64,000 bases of DNA from Succinatimonas sp. CAG:777 (GTDB lineage Bacteria; Pseudomonadota; Gammaproteobacteria; Enterobacterales; Succinivibrionaceae): assembly GCA_000431835.1 (NCBI GenBank), contig HF987960.1, positions 15,045 to 79,044 of the forward strand, given 5' to 3'. Under the pieces are notes generated by a model. It had not been told where the DNA came from. It worked only from the letters and a program-made list of their open reading frames with translations, and made no database searches. The position numbers were made by a program, and so were the translations under genes. How positions within the stretch are numbered: position 1 is the first letter of the stretch; every line of letters begins with the position of its first letter. This document shows, one piece after another, positions 16,058 to 24,582 of the stretch.

Positions 16058-18595
16058 TTACTTATTTTTCAAGCCAAAAATTACATTTGCTACATCATCG
16101 TAGGTATCTGCAAAGTAGTAATGAACTCCTTCAGTTACCTCTTTTGGTAACTCTTTTACATCATCTTCATTTGCTTTAGGACAAATGATATTCATAATGC
16201 CCATACGACGAGCGGCAATAGTTTTCTCTTTAATTCCGCCAATAGCTAAGACTTGACCTGTAAGAGAAAGTTCTCCTGTCATAGCAAACCCTTTTTTAGG
16301 AGCCTTGTTCATAGCTAAAGACAAGAGGCTAGATGCTAGTGTTACACCAGCTGATGGTCCATCTTTTGGAGTTGCTCCTTCTGGTACATGAACATGGATG
16401 CAAGCCTTTTTAAAGAAGTCTTTCTTCTGCGGACAATATTTAGCAATATGACCTTGAATAAAGCTGTAAGCAATGTGGGCTGACTCTTTCATGACATCGC
16501 CTAAAGAGCCTGTAAGCTCAAAGCCTTTGCCTTCATTGTTTACCTTTGCTGATTCTATAGGTAAAGTTGCGCCGCCTACAGAAGTCCATGCAAGACCTGT
16601 AATTACACCAACACCTTCTAAGTGTTTTTCGCGCTTAAAAGGAGCTGTACCTAAATAATTGAATAAAGAGTTTGCAGTAACGGTAACTGATTTGTCTCCT
16701 TCTAAAAGCTTTACAGCTACTTTTCTTATAATCTTATCAATAGCTCTCTCAGTTGATCTCATTCCACTTTCACGAGCATATTCTTCGATGATCTTCTTTA
16801 AGACTGCATCTGAAAGCTTGATTTGAGATTTCTTCATATGGGCTTTTTCAAGTCCCTTAGGAATTAAGTGCTTTTTAGCAATAGCAAGCTTTTCTGATGC
16901 TATATATCCAGACAATCTTATAGGATCCATTCTGTCTAAAAGAGCATCTGGAATAGTATCTGTAGTGTTGGCTGTACAGATGAACAAGCACTTAGACAAG
17001 TCTAATCTTTCATCAAGATAATTATCCATGAAAGAATTGTTTTGCTCAGGATCAAGTGTTTCTAGTAAAGCTGCTGCAGGATCTCCCTGATAAGATTTTG
17101 TGAGCTTATCAATTTCATCGAGCATGATAACAGGGTTCATTACACCTGTTTCTCTTAAAGCCTGCACAAATTTACCAGGCATTGCTCCAATGTAGGTCTT
17201 ACGATGACCTTTGATTACAGAATCATCTCCTACACCACCTAAAGATAATCTGTAAAAAGGTCTGTTCAGAGCCTTTGCAATTGACTTACCAATAGAGGTT
17301 TTACCTACACCAGGAGGTCCTACGAACAGCAAAATTGAGCCATTAGTTGTGCCTTTTAGTGCACCTAAGGCTAAAAATTCAATGATTCTGTCTTTAACAT
17401 CCTTTAATCCTTCATGATCAGAGTCTAAAACAGAACGTGCTTTTGCAATATCAATTTCTTCTTTTGAATACTTGCCCCAAGGAATTGAAGATAAGATATC
17501 CAAATAGTTTCTGGTAACACCATACTCAGGAGAGGAGCTGTCTAACATACTGAATTTCTTAATCTCCTTATCAAATCTCTTTTTGATAAGTTCAGGAGGA
17601 GTAAGTTTCTTCATACGAGCAATAAACTCGTCTGCTTCAGTATAGCTGTCAGCTCTAGTTCCTAACTCTTTTTGGATCTCTTTTAACTGTTCTTTTAAGA
17701 CATATTCTTTCTGTCTTTTAGAAAGCTTATCGTTAACAGAACTCTTAATCTCATCTTGGAGTTTAGCAGCTTTAAGCTCTTTTTTAATAATAGCTTGAGC
17801 TTTCTTTAATCTTTCTAAAAGATCAATGGTATCTAAGATGTCTTGCAGATTCTTAGCTCTGGTTGTGGTTACAGAAGCAGCACAGTCTGCTAACAAAGAA
17901 GGATCATTCTGATCAAATCTTAGTAGATACTGACGCATCTCATCTGTGTACATTGGATTTAAAGGCAGTAACTCCTGAAGAGATGATACTAAGTTCATAG
18001 CAAGAGCTTTTACTTTTACCTCAGCCTCAGAACCAGCCTCTGGTTCAATGTTCTGAGGGTAAACTACAACAGCTCTTAATTCTTTATCAAATTTAGTCCA
18101 TTCTTTGATTTGGACGCGACATAAGCCTTCACATACAAAGTGGACTTCACCAGGAACACTCTTTGCGTGTAGAAGTCTTACTAAAGTACCAGTTTTAGGA
18201 AAATCAGTTGGAGTGATTGAACCTTTCTTTTTGTACTTTTCATCAATTGCAAATAAGGCAAAAGATTTTGATTGTGATCTTGCAATCTCAGTAATCAGAT
18301 CTTCCCATTCACCCTTGATTTGGACAGGGCAGATCTGTGAAGGCATAACCGGTCTGCCAAAAACGGGAATAACAAATACTTCTTCAGGTGATGGTTCTGA
18401 GACAGAAATATTTGATTTTTCGTTAACTGATGGAGTATCACAGTTATCTTTAGCATCCTCAGTTTGAGGAGCCATTTTGGTGATAACCTCCGCAGTTTTT
18501 TTATCGATATTTTCTTTTAATGAACGTAGTTTTTTCTTGAGCTCATTTAGATCTTCTAAAGTGATTTCAAGATTATCTTTCTTGTTATCGTCCAT
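16058..18595 (-). CDS. ATP-dependent Lon protease, second copy
   Basis: 845 residues with all Lon domains: a charged helical N-terminal extension (residues 1-70), the LAN substrate domain (F-V-I-P-V-F-G-R onwards), a coiled-coil linker, the AAA+ module with Walker A GPPGVGKT near residue 427 and Walker B VIMLDEIDKL, and the protease domain with catalytic S748 in KDGPSAG and K791 in GGIKEK. It should be an active cytoplasmic protease. A second full-length Lon sits in the canonical clpX-hupB position at 49817-52369. This copy is more divergent in the N-domain, where the usual LPLxxLRxxVxFPxxxxPL start is replaced by IPVFGRPVMPSQICPV, hinting at different substrates. It is monocistronic with a double-hairpin terminator. 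Confidence 0.93.
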   Translation of the reverse strand: MDDNKKDNLEITLEDLNELKKKLRSLKENIDKKTAEVITKMAPQTEDAKDNCDTPSVNEKSNISVSEPSPEEVFVIPVFGRPVMPSQICPVQIKGEWEDLITEIARSQSKSFALFAIDEKYKKKGSITPTDFPKTGTLVRLLHAKSVPGEVHFVCEGLCRVQIKEWTKFDKELRAVVVYPQNIEPEAGSEAEVKVKALAMNLVSSLQELLPLNPMYTDEMRQYLLRFDQNDPSLLADCAASVTTTRAKNLQDILDTIDLLERLKKAQAIIKKELKAAKLQDEIKSSVNDKLSKRQKEYVLKEQLKEIQKELGTRADSYTEADEFIARMKKLTPPELIKKRFDKEIKKFSMLDSSSPEYGVTRNYLDILSSIPWGKYSKEEIDIAKARSVLDSDHEGLKDVKDRIIEFLALGALKGTTNGSILLFVGPPGVGKTSIGKSIAKALNRPFYRLSLGGVGDDSVIKGHRKTYIGAMPGKFVQALRETGVMNPVIMLDEIDKLTKSYQGDPAAALLETLDPEQNNSFMDNYLDERLDLSKCLFICTANTTDTIPDALLDRMDPIRLSGYIASEKLAIAKKHLIPKGLEKAHMKKSQIKLSDAVLKKIIEEYARESGMRSTERAIDKIIRKVAVKLLEGDKSVTVTANSLFNYLGTAPFKREKHLEGVGVITGLAWTSVGGATLPIESAKVNNEGKGFELTGSLGDVMKESAHIAYSFIQGHIAKYCPQKKDFFKKACIHVHVPEGATPKDGPSAGVTLASSLLSLAMNKAPKKGFAMTGELSLTGQVLAIGGIKEKTIAARRMGIMNIICPKANEDDVKELPKEVTEGVHYYFADTYDDVANVIFGLKNK

Positions 18596-18785
18596 GATTA
18601 TATATACCTTTTTGATCCTAGTTTACTCATCTTCACATGGGGATTTGCGTATTTAATTTCAAGTGTTTAATAAGATAAAGATAAGAATTGAACTACAGAC
18701 TGAACATTGGAGGTTTTTTTCTTCTCAATGGCAAAACTTTGTTTGCATGGTTGGTTATCTAGTCTAATAAATAAGGAGTTTTGCT

Positions 18786-18851
18786 ATGACAATGAAATCT
18801 CTTGAAAATCCGGTTAAAAAATACCTGCACAAAGACGGAGCTTTTTATTAA
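18786..18851 (+). CDS. 21-codon ORF with a strong ribosome-binding site
   Basis: AAGGAG (18773-18778) sits 7 nt before an ATG that opens a 21-residue frame (MTMKSLENPVKKYLHKDGAFY) ending in TAA, 60 bp ahead of the macrodomain gene. The site is as good as any in the window, so translation is plausible. The peptide is basic with an aromatic end and no hydrophobic segment. It could be a leader peptide, a free microprotein, or the surviving start of a deleted gene. There is no family assignment. Confidence 0.4.
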   Translation: MTMKSLENPVKKYLHKDGAFY

Positions 18852-18911
18852 CTTTTACAAACAGCATATATAAGCCTATATAATTCTTGCATCATAATAA
18901 GGAGAAAGTTC

Positions 18912-19751
18912 ATGTTTCAAAAAGAACAGGCAGTTTCACGTCTAATAGAGATCTTAGTAGAGTACATTCCTAATCTAAAAGGTCAAATTGATGATTTTTC
19001 AAAAGATTATTTTGCTCAAAGAGCTCTTCTAAGAGGTCTTATGAATATGCATTCTGAGAAAAATCCACTACCCGAGGAGTTCTTTTCTCTGCAAGATGAA
19101 TTGCTTCAACAGGAGTTATCTGAAAAGCAATTAAAAGATGTTAGCTCTTTAAAACCATGTCTTCTCAATCAGAATGTTTTTGTATACACAGGAGATATCA
19201 CTGCTTTTAAAGCTGATGCTGTTGTAAACAGTGCTGAGGCTAATTTATTAGGCTGTAAACAGGCAGGACACAACTGTCCTGACAATGCTCTGCATTCAGC
19301 AGCAGGCTTACAGTTAAGATTTGAATGCGCATCCATCATGCAAGGTCGTGATGCTCCTGATGGATGTGCAATAGCAACAAGAGCATACAATCTTCCATAT
19401 GGAATGGTAATTCATGTTGTAGGTCCAAAAGTTACCTTTGAAGTAACTCCCGATGATATTGAGAATTTGAAAAAGTGCTATCATGGCGCTTTAAAAATAG
19501 CAAAAGATCACGGTTGCAAATCAATTTTGTTTACACCTATTGCAACAGGTACTTTAGGTTTTTCAATGCAGAAAGCTGCTAAAGTTGCTGTAGATACAGT
19601 GATCTCTTTCTTAAAAGATCCTCAAAATGATCTAAAAGTGATCTTTTTTGTGTCACAAGAGCGCGATCGTATAATATACGATAACCTGCTCAGTCCTCAC
19701 GAGGAAAAGAATGGTGATCTTCATCCTTTCTTCAATATAAATTTGTTCTAG
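18912..19751 (+). CDS. Zinc-type macrodomain protein-ADP-ribose hydrolase
   Basis: 279 residues. The N-terminal 80 residues are helical; the macrodomain follows, with G-D-I-T (94-97) for the adenine contact, NSAEANLLGC (106-115), and the zinc-site pattern C115-x4-H120-x-C122 followed by DNALHSAAG. The glycine-rich loop TGTLGFS near residue 218 closes on the distal ribose. This is the SauMacro/SpyMacro type of zinc-dependent macrodomain that removes ADP-ribose from protein, known in Firmicutes next to a sirtuin ADP-ribosyltransferase (SirTM), GcvH-like and LplA2 genes. None of those partners is in this window. AAGGAG precedes the ATG. Confidence 0.88.
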   Translation: MFQKEQAVSRLIEILVEYIPNLKGQIDDFSKDYFAQRALLRGLMNMHSEKNPLPEEFFSLQDELLQQELSEKQLKDVSSLKPCLLNQNVFVYTGDITAFKADAVVNSAEANLLGCKQAGHNCPDNALHSAAGLQLRFECASIMQGRDAPDGCAIATRAYNLPYGMVIHVVGPKVTFEVTPDDIENLKKCYHGALKIAKDHGCKSILFTPIATGTLGFSMQKAAKVAVDTVISFLKDPQNDLKVIFFVSQERDRIIYDNLLSPHEEKNGDLHPFFNINLF

Positions 19752-19786
19752 CAAACAAAACTAGGAATATTTAAATATAACTTATC

Positions 19787-20124
19787 ATGAATAAGATTAT
19801 TCATCAGATAACTTCAAAGTTAAATAACTTACCAAAGAACTCACTTCAAGCATTAATCGGTGCAGTTGTAGTAGCTGTAATTGTTGTGATTGCAGTGTTT
19901 TTCTTTATGGGAGGCCATCTACACCTCAAGAGCAGTTTAAAGAAAACATTAAAATTTTAGTATCTACAGATAAATATCTTGATCAGAAGGTATCAGGTTT
20001 CAAGTTTTCAGACAGCAAAAAAGGGCTTTTAAAGAAGCATTACAAAGAGATTTTTGATGATGAAATGATTGACTATTTAACCAGAGAGTTAGATAAAAAA
20101 GGTTTATTTGCAAATAATAACTAG
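19787..20124 (+). pseudogene. Frameshifted small membrane-anchored protein
   Basis: An ATG at 19787 opens a frame with a clear transmembrane segment (ALIGAVVVAVIVVIAVFFFM) that runs into out-of-frame codons after M41 and stops about 15 codons later. The next frame, entered near base 19914, continues with a sensible soluble domain (PSTPQEQFKENIK to LDKKGLFANNN) to TAG 20122-20124. Adding one G to the GGGAGG run at 19909-19914 joins the two halves into about 112 residues reading M-G-G-P-S-T-P-Q-E-Q. It is therefore a single gene broken by a 1-nt deletion, or an assembly error. Family unknown; it lies just before another hypothetical gene. Confidence 0.65.
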
Positions 20125-20145
20125 AATAAGAATCAGTCTTTACGG

Positions 20146-20673
20146 TTGACAATTTCAATACAGATCTTAGATTCATTGCGCTTACATGGGTTAAAGCGTT
20201 TAACTCCAGATGACAGAGAAAAGAGCATGGTATTTAACAGGTACTTAGTTAAAACTCTTTCACCTCGTGATTGCAAGATGTTTGTAAATGCAGACAGAAG
20301 ATTGTTCGCTTCAAGCTCTTTTCAATCAGGTTCAACAAGAGCTTTTGAGAAGATGACAGATGAAGAGTATGCAGATTACCTCTCATTACTGAGAAAAGAA
20401 TTTAGGGCAGATATTAGAGATAATCCTAAGAGAGTTTATCTTACAGAAGTTCAAAAGGAAAAGATCCAAGCTTTATTATCAGAAGCAATCGATCAAGAAC
20501 TTAACAAGCTGCCATCAGGTTTAATAGCAAGACTTCAGAGAGCTGCAGATGATTTAGACAGAGCAAATCCTGTTGATGTATGTAAGTTTGTAATAATTGT
20601 CTTTGATGCCGCAGCTTCAATTACTAATCCTGAAGATAGAGATCTTGTAAATAAGTTTTTGTTGACTGACTAA
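20146..20673 (+). CDS. Hypothetical cytoplasmic protein
   Basis: 175 residues from a TTG start, the only start in the frame before an internal ATG at codon 28; the stop of the preceding broken gene lies 21 bp upstream in the same frame. The protein is mostly helical and charged, with no signal or membrane segment and no motif I can name. The central block FEKMTDEEYADYLSLLRKE and the C-terminal IVFDAAASITNPEDRDLVNKFLL are its most ordered parts. The position suggests an operon with the frameshifted gene upstream. A terminator follows. Confidence 0.6.
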   Translation: MTISIQILDSLRLHGLKRLTPDDREKSMVFNRYLVKTLSPRDCKMFVNADRRLFASSSFQSGSTRAFEKMTDEEYADYLSLLRKEFRADIRDNPKRVYLTEVQKEKIQALLSEAIDQELNKLPSGLIARLQRAADDLDRANPVDVCKFVIIVFDAAASITNPEDRDLVNKFLLTD

Positions 20674-20725
20674 TTAGAGCAAAACATACATAGAAAAAAA
20701 TAATTTCAGCTAGAACATAAAAATG

Positions 20726-20773
20726 AGCAGGACCACTCATTGGTTCGTTTCTAGAAATAGATCCTGCTTTTTT
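20726..20773 (+). terminator. Intrinsic terminator after the 20.1 kb hypothetical gene
   Basis: AGCAGGA (20726-20732) pairs with TCCTGCT (20762-20768) around a loop that contains smaller stems (CCA/TGG and TTTC/GAAA), followed by six T residues. Confidence 0.7.
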
Positions 20774-20809
20774 AGTTACGATGTCAAAGAGGTAACTACA
20801 GAACAGAGT

Positions 20810-21832
20810 TTACTTTGCTTTAGATTTCTTACCGAATAATAGAGATGTAATTACACCTGTTGATAGTGCAATGGCAATTACAAACAAGGATGTATACACA
20901 TCAATCTCAAATCCAACTCCAAATAACTGTAATGAAGCAGATGCCACTAGTTTAAAGGCTACGAAGAACAGTAATACAATCACAGCCTTCTCAAGATATA
21001 CCAGAGCGTTTCTCAATGCATCAAGGATAAAGTACATAGAGCGAAGACCTAATATGGCAAAAATCATACAGGAGTACACAATGAAAGGATCTTTAGATAC
21101 TGCAATTACAGCAGGTACTGAGTCAAAAGCAAACATCACATCAGAAGTCTCGACAATTGCTAGACATAAGAATAATGGAGTTGCATAAATAAGACCTTTT
21201 CTCTTTAACACAATATGCTTATTCTCTTCTTTTTTGAGCTCCTCATGAACATGAGAGTTTGAAACAAAAAAATTATGACCGACTAACTTTGGGTATAGCG
21301 GAACAAAGAACTTTACAAATTTATATGCAGGGTGATTTGAGAAATCAGACATTTCATCGTTATCTTTTTTCTTAATCATTAAGAGTGCAGATAGGGCAAC
21401 CATAAAGGCAAAGATAAATTCTACATAAGCACCTAAAGAGAAGAGTCCAGTACCAATTAAAACAAAGATAAGTCTGAAGACAACAGCGCCTAGAACCCCC
21501 CAGTATAAAACTCTATGAGTGAAACCAGATTTAATGCCAAACCAGGCAAATACAGCAATGATGGCAAAGAGGTTATCTACTGATAGTGCCATTTCAAAGG
21601 CATAACCTGCAAAGTATAATGAGGCAACCTCAGGGGAGAAGTGGACGTACATAAATCCTCCGAAGCATGCGCCTACCGCTACCCAGAAAAAAGACCAAAA
21701 GGTAGCTGCTTTTAGTGAAATTGGTTTATCAGCTCTGTGTGCCCAAAGATCAATTAAAAGACCAACAATTGCAAGTAGAGTAAATATAGCAATTGATTCA
21801 GGTTCTAAACCAATGTGTGGAGTGTTTTCCAT
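20810..21832 (-). CDS. TerC/Alx family membrane protein
   Basis: 340 residues with about nine membrane segments of the TerC fold. The family's acidic membrane motif is clear: Y-A-F-E-M-A-L-S-V-D-N-L-F-A-I near residue 78 and E-T-S-D-V-M-F-A-F-D-S-V-P-A near residue 228. These acidic residues are thought to handle Mn2+ in E. coli Alx. The length is close to Alx (321). Manganese export is inferred from the family. No yybP-ykoY manganese riboswitch pattern was visible upstream. AAGGA precedes the ATG. Confidence 0.9.
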   Translation of the reverse strand: MENTPHIGLEPESIAIFTLLAIVGLLIDLWAHRADKPISLKAATFWSFFWVAVGACFGGFMYVHFSPEVASLYFAGYAFEMALSVDNLFAIIAVFAWFGIKSGFTHRVLYWGVLGAVVFRLIFVLIGTGLFSLGAYVEFIFAFMVALSALLMIKKKDNDEMSDFSNHPAYKFVKFFVPLYPKLVGHNFFVSNSHVHEELKKEENKHIVLKRKGLIYATPLFLCLAIVETSDVMFAFDSVPAVIAVSKDPFIVYSCMIFAILGLRSMYFILDALRNALVYLEKAVIVLLFFVAFKLVASASLQLFGVGFEIDVYTSLFVIAIALSTGVITSLLFGKKSKAK

Positions 21833-22044
21833 ACTAAGTCCTTAGTTTAATGCATCTTTTATTAGGCATTTTTATCAGGGACATATCATACATCCAAATC
21901 AATTCTTAGTATAAGGTAAGTTTTGTCAGCTAGAGCTAACTTGCTTTAATACTGATCAAATGATCACACTCTAAAAAGAAAGAAATGATAACAGCGCATT
22001 GAGTGTTGGATCTAAAGAGAGATTTATTGAAGGATAAACTAAGA

Positions 22045-22066
22045 TAGCCTTCTTTACAGAAGGCTA
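22045..22066 (-). terminator. Terminator of the his operon
   Basis: Perfect 9-bp stem TAGCCTTCT/AGAAGGCTA with a 4-nt loop, 11 bp after the hisI stop; on the minus strand it is followed by a modest T-rich stretch. Confidence 0.75.
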
Positions 22067-22076
22067 AAAGAATGAA

Positions 22077-22481
22077 TTACTTTACGAAATTATAATCTTT
22101 TAAAGGATTGCCTGAGATGTAACGAGAGGTTGCATCTGCTAAAGGAGACTCATCAAAGCAACTTGTAGTTCCCTTATGACAGGTAGGACCATCGGGACGG
22201 GCTAAAACTAAGAGAGTATCCTTGTCACAGTCACAGGTGATTGATCTCATATGAAGAAAATGACCTGATTCTTCGCCTTTTGTCCAAAGCTTTTGTCTTG
22301 TTCTTGAGAAGAAGGTTACAAAACCTGTATCTAAAGTCTTTTGTAAAGATTCTTTGGTCATATAGCCCATCATCAGCACCTGACCGGTTTGGCAATCCTG
22401 AACAATTGCAGGCATTAAACCGTCAACTTTTTCGAAATCTAATTCATCTATGCTTTGGAAGCCATGAAAATATCTAATCAC
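22077..22481 (-). CDS. hisI: Phosphoribosyl-AMP cyclohydrolase, HisI domain only
   Basis: 134 residues covering just the cyclohydrolase domain (histidine step 3). Metal-binding cysteines are present in CDCDKDTLLV and GPTCHKGTTSCF, along with FFSRTRQKLWTKGE. In E. coli this protein is a HisIE fusion of 203 residues; here the chain stops shortly after SCF, so the phosphoribosyl-ATP pyrophosphatase (HisE) is missing, and a terminator follows directly. The start is GTG with AAGGAG 10 nt upstream, overlapping hisF by 8 bp. It is the last gene of the operon. Confidence 0.93.
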   Translation of the reverse strand: MIRYFHGFQSIDELDFEKVDGLMPAIVQDCQTGQVLMMGYMTKESLQKTLDTGFVTFFSRTRQKLWTKGEESGHFLHMRSITCDCDKDTLLVLARPDGPTCHKGTTSCFDESPLADATSRYISGNPLKDYNFVK

Positions 22482-23247
22482 GGATGCAAACTCCTTTTGA
22501 TCTTAAATAGTTTTTAAGCTCTGGAATATGAATGGTACCTTTATGGAAAACAGAAGCTGCAAGAGCACCATCTGTATGAGCAATTTCAAAGGCTTCATAG
22601 AAGTGTTCCATAGTACCGGCGCCACCTGAGGCAATTAAAGGTACTTTACAGATTTCACGTACTTTCTTTAACTGCTCAAGATCGTAGCCTTTTCTCATAC
22701 CATCTTGATTCATCATATTCAAAACGATTTCGCCAGCTCCTCGCTTTTGCACTTCTTTAACCCAGTCAAGTGTATTCCATGTAGTGGTTACAGTACGAGA
22801 TACGTCACCAGTATACTGTTTTACCTGATACTGGTTGTTTTCAGCATTAAAGTAGGTATCAATACCTACAACAACACATTGCACACCAAACTTGTCTGCT
22901 AATCTTGTAATAAGCTCAGGATTGGCAAGAGCAGGAGAGTTAATTGAGATCTTGTCAGCTCCATAAGCTAAGATGGTTCTGGCATCTTCTACTGACTTAA
23001 TGCCTCCTGCTACAGCAAAAGGAATATTGATAACCTCAGCTACTTTAGCAACCCATGACTTATCAACGCGACGGTTATCAGAGGATGCAGTAATATCGTA
23101 GAAAACCAATTCATCTGCACCTTCATCAGCATAGCGTTTAGCTAAATCGATGATCGAGCCCATAACTTCGTGGTTGCGGAATTGAACTCCTTTTACCACG
23201 ACGCCATCACGTACATCAAGACAGGGAATTATGCGTTTTGCCAGCAT
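22474..23247 (-). CDS. hisF: Imidazole glycerol phosphate synthase, cyclase subunit
   Basis: 257-residue TIM barrel that, with HisH, makes imidazole-glycerol phosphate and AICAR. The N-terminal MLAKRIIPCLDVRDG carries catalytic D11; VVVGIDTYF carries the second catalytic aspartate; AVAGGIKS and IASGGAGT are the two phosphate-binding loops. The sequence is closest to the enterobacterial type. It overlaps hisA by 19 bp and hisI by 8 bp, so translation is probably coupled. Confidence 0.97.
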   Translation of the reverse strand: MLAKRIIPCLDVRDGVVVKGVQFRNHEVMGSIIDLAKRYADEGADELVFYDITASSDNRRVDKSWVAKVAEVINIPFAVAGGIKSVEDARTILAYGADKISINSPALANPELITRLADKFGVQCVVVGIDTYFNAENNQYQVKQYTGDVSRTVTTTWNTLDWVKEVQKRGAGEIVLNMMNQDGMRKGYDLEQLKKVREICKVPLIASGGAGTMEHFYEAFEIAHTDGALAASVFHKGTIHIPELKNYLRSKGVCIRD

Positions 23248-23963
23248 TTAACAGCCTCCTCAACGCTGAATTTGCCTTCTAGTAATGATCTGCCTAATAC
23301 AACTGAGTGAGCACCAGCTTTAGCAACTGCCTCAATATCAGCTAATGATGAAATACCACCAGATGCAATGATGTCTAAATCAGGGTATTTCTTGTACAGC
23401 TGAGCATACAGATTGTTGTTAGCACCTTTCATCATACCGTCACGGCTGATATCAGTTACTAGAACATGCACAATATGGTATGGAAGGTAGTGTCTTAGGA
23501 TTTGATCTAAAGTAGTATTAGAAGTCTTTAGCCAGCCATGGGTTGCCACATATGGAACTCCATCGTTTAGGCGAACATCCAAGGCTAGGGTAAAGTGTTC
23601 AGGACCAAAGTAGTTTAACCAACCACGAACTAATTCAGGATGTTTTACAGCAACTGATCCTACAACAACTTTTTCTACGCCTAGATTTAAAAGATTCTCA
23701 ATATCAAAAGCAGAACGAATACCACCTCCAGTTTGAATTGGAAGAGGAGAAGCTTTGACAATCTTTGATATTAGAGCTCTTTGTCTGTAAATAGGATCTT
23801 TAGCACCGTCTAAATCAACGATATGGATAAGCTCAGCGCCTTGATTAGCTGCATCAAAAATTCTTTTAATGGGATCAACATTGAAAACAGTTTTCTGAGC
23901 AAAATCGCCCTGTTTTAGGCGTACTACGTGTCCACCTGAAAGATCTAAAGCAGGAATAATCAT
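23229..23963 (-). CDS. hisA: ProFAR isomerase (HisA)
   Basis: 244-residue TIM barrel, 1-(5-phosphoribosyl)-5-[(5-phosphoribosylamino)methylideneamino]imidazole-4-carboxamide isomerase. MIIPALDLSGGHVVRLKQGD has the catalytic base D7; VTDISRDGMMKG carries the catalytic acid; QTGGGIRS and ASGGISS are the phosphate loops. It lies 8 bp after hisH and overlaps hisF, in standard order. Confidence 0.97.
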   Translation of the reverse strand: MIIPALDLSGGHVVRLKQGDFAQKTVFNVDPIKRIFDAANQGAELIHIVDLDGAKDPIYRQRALISKIVKASPLPIQTGGGIRSAFDIENLLNLGVEKVVVGSVAVKHPELVRGWLNYFGPEHFTLALDVRLNDGVPYVATHGWLKTSNTTLDQILRHYLPYHIVHVLVTDISRDGMMKGANNNLYAQLYKKYPDLDIIASGGISSLADIEAVAKAGAHSVVLGRSLLEGKFSVEEAVKCWQNA

Positions 23964-23971
23964 GATTGCTC

Positions 23972-24580
23972 CTAGAAATTGTTAATGAAATTGCTTAACA
24001 GTTTTTCACCAGCTTGAGATGACTTCTCTGGGTGGAACTGAACACCCATAAAGTTGTCTCGACCGATAGCAGATGAGAATGGTACGCCATACTCTGTTGT
24101 GCCAATTGTATATTGACCTACCTGCATTGCAAATGAATGGTCAAAATAGAAATAAGCATCCTGTTTTATACCGTCGAATAATGGATGATCAGTATGACGT
24201 ACTGTATTCCAGCCCATATGAGGTAAACGCAAGCCTGTATCAGGAATTTTTACAACATGAGAAGGCACAATGTCTAAGCATTTAATTACTTCACCTGCTA
24301 CATTCAAAGGAACCTCAGATGAGTCTGTTGCCTGAATTTGCATGCCTAAACAGATACCCAAAAGAGGCTTTTTAGTGTTGAGAATAAAATCATAAAGTTT
24401 AAATTTCTCAATACCATCCATAACCGCACAAGCTGTACCTACTCCAGGTAAAACCAGTCTGTCAGCATCTTTCATCTTATCTGTGTCAGATGAGATCACA
24501 GCCTCATAACCTAATCTTTTAAAGGCCTGAACTACAGAATTAAGATTAGCAGAGCCTGTATCAATGATGTAAATCTTCAT
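23972..24580 (-). CDS. hisH: Imidazole glycerol phosphate synthase, glutaminase subunit
   Basis: 202-residue class I glutamine amidotransferase supplying ammonia to HisF. The nucleophile C77 lies in LLGICLGMQ, and the catalytic His-Glu pair in GVQFHPEKS. The oxyanion element LPGVGTA is at residues 44-50. It starts 2 bp after hisB. Confidence 0.96.
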   Translation of the reverse strand: MKIYIIDTGSANLNSVVQAFKRLGYEAVISSDTDKMKDADRLVLPGVGTACAVMDGIEKFKLYDFILNTKKPLLGICLGMQIQATDSSEVPLNVAGEVIKCLDIVPSHVVKIPDTGLRLPHMGWNTVRHTDHPLFDGIKQDAYFYFDHSFAMQVGQYTIGTTEYGVPFSSAIGRDNFMGVQFHPEKSSQAGEKLLSNFINNF

Positions 24581-24582
24581 GG

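Noticed and set aside
18728..18805. 25-codon ORF overlapping the 21-codon ORF in another frame
   Set aside because: Its GGAGG lies about 14 nt from the ATG, too far, while the overlapping 21-codon ORF has ideal spacing.
19905..19916. Programmed -1 ribosomal frameshift in the small membrane protein
   Set aside because: No X-XXY-YYZ slippery heptamer is present in the zero frame and no stem follows at the right distance; an indel is simpler.
20754..20800. Small palindromes (TTTCTAGAAA) near 20750 as a mobile-element end
   Set aside because: They lie within the loop of an intrinsic terminator, with no target duplication or transposase nearby.
21833..22076. Possible yybP-ykoY manganese riboswitch ahead of the TerC/Alx gene
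   Set aside because: The conserved riboswitch core sequences could not be found on the minus strand in this region.
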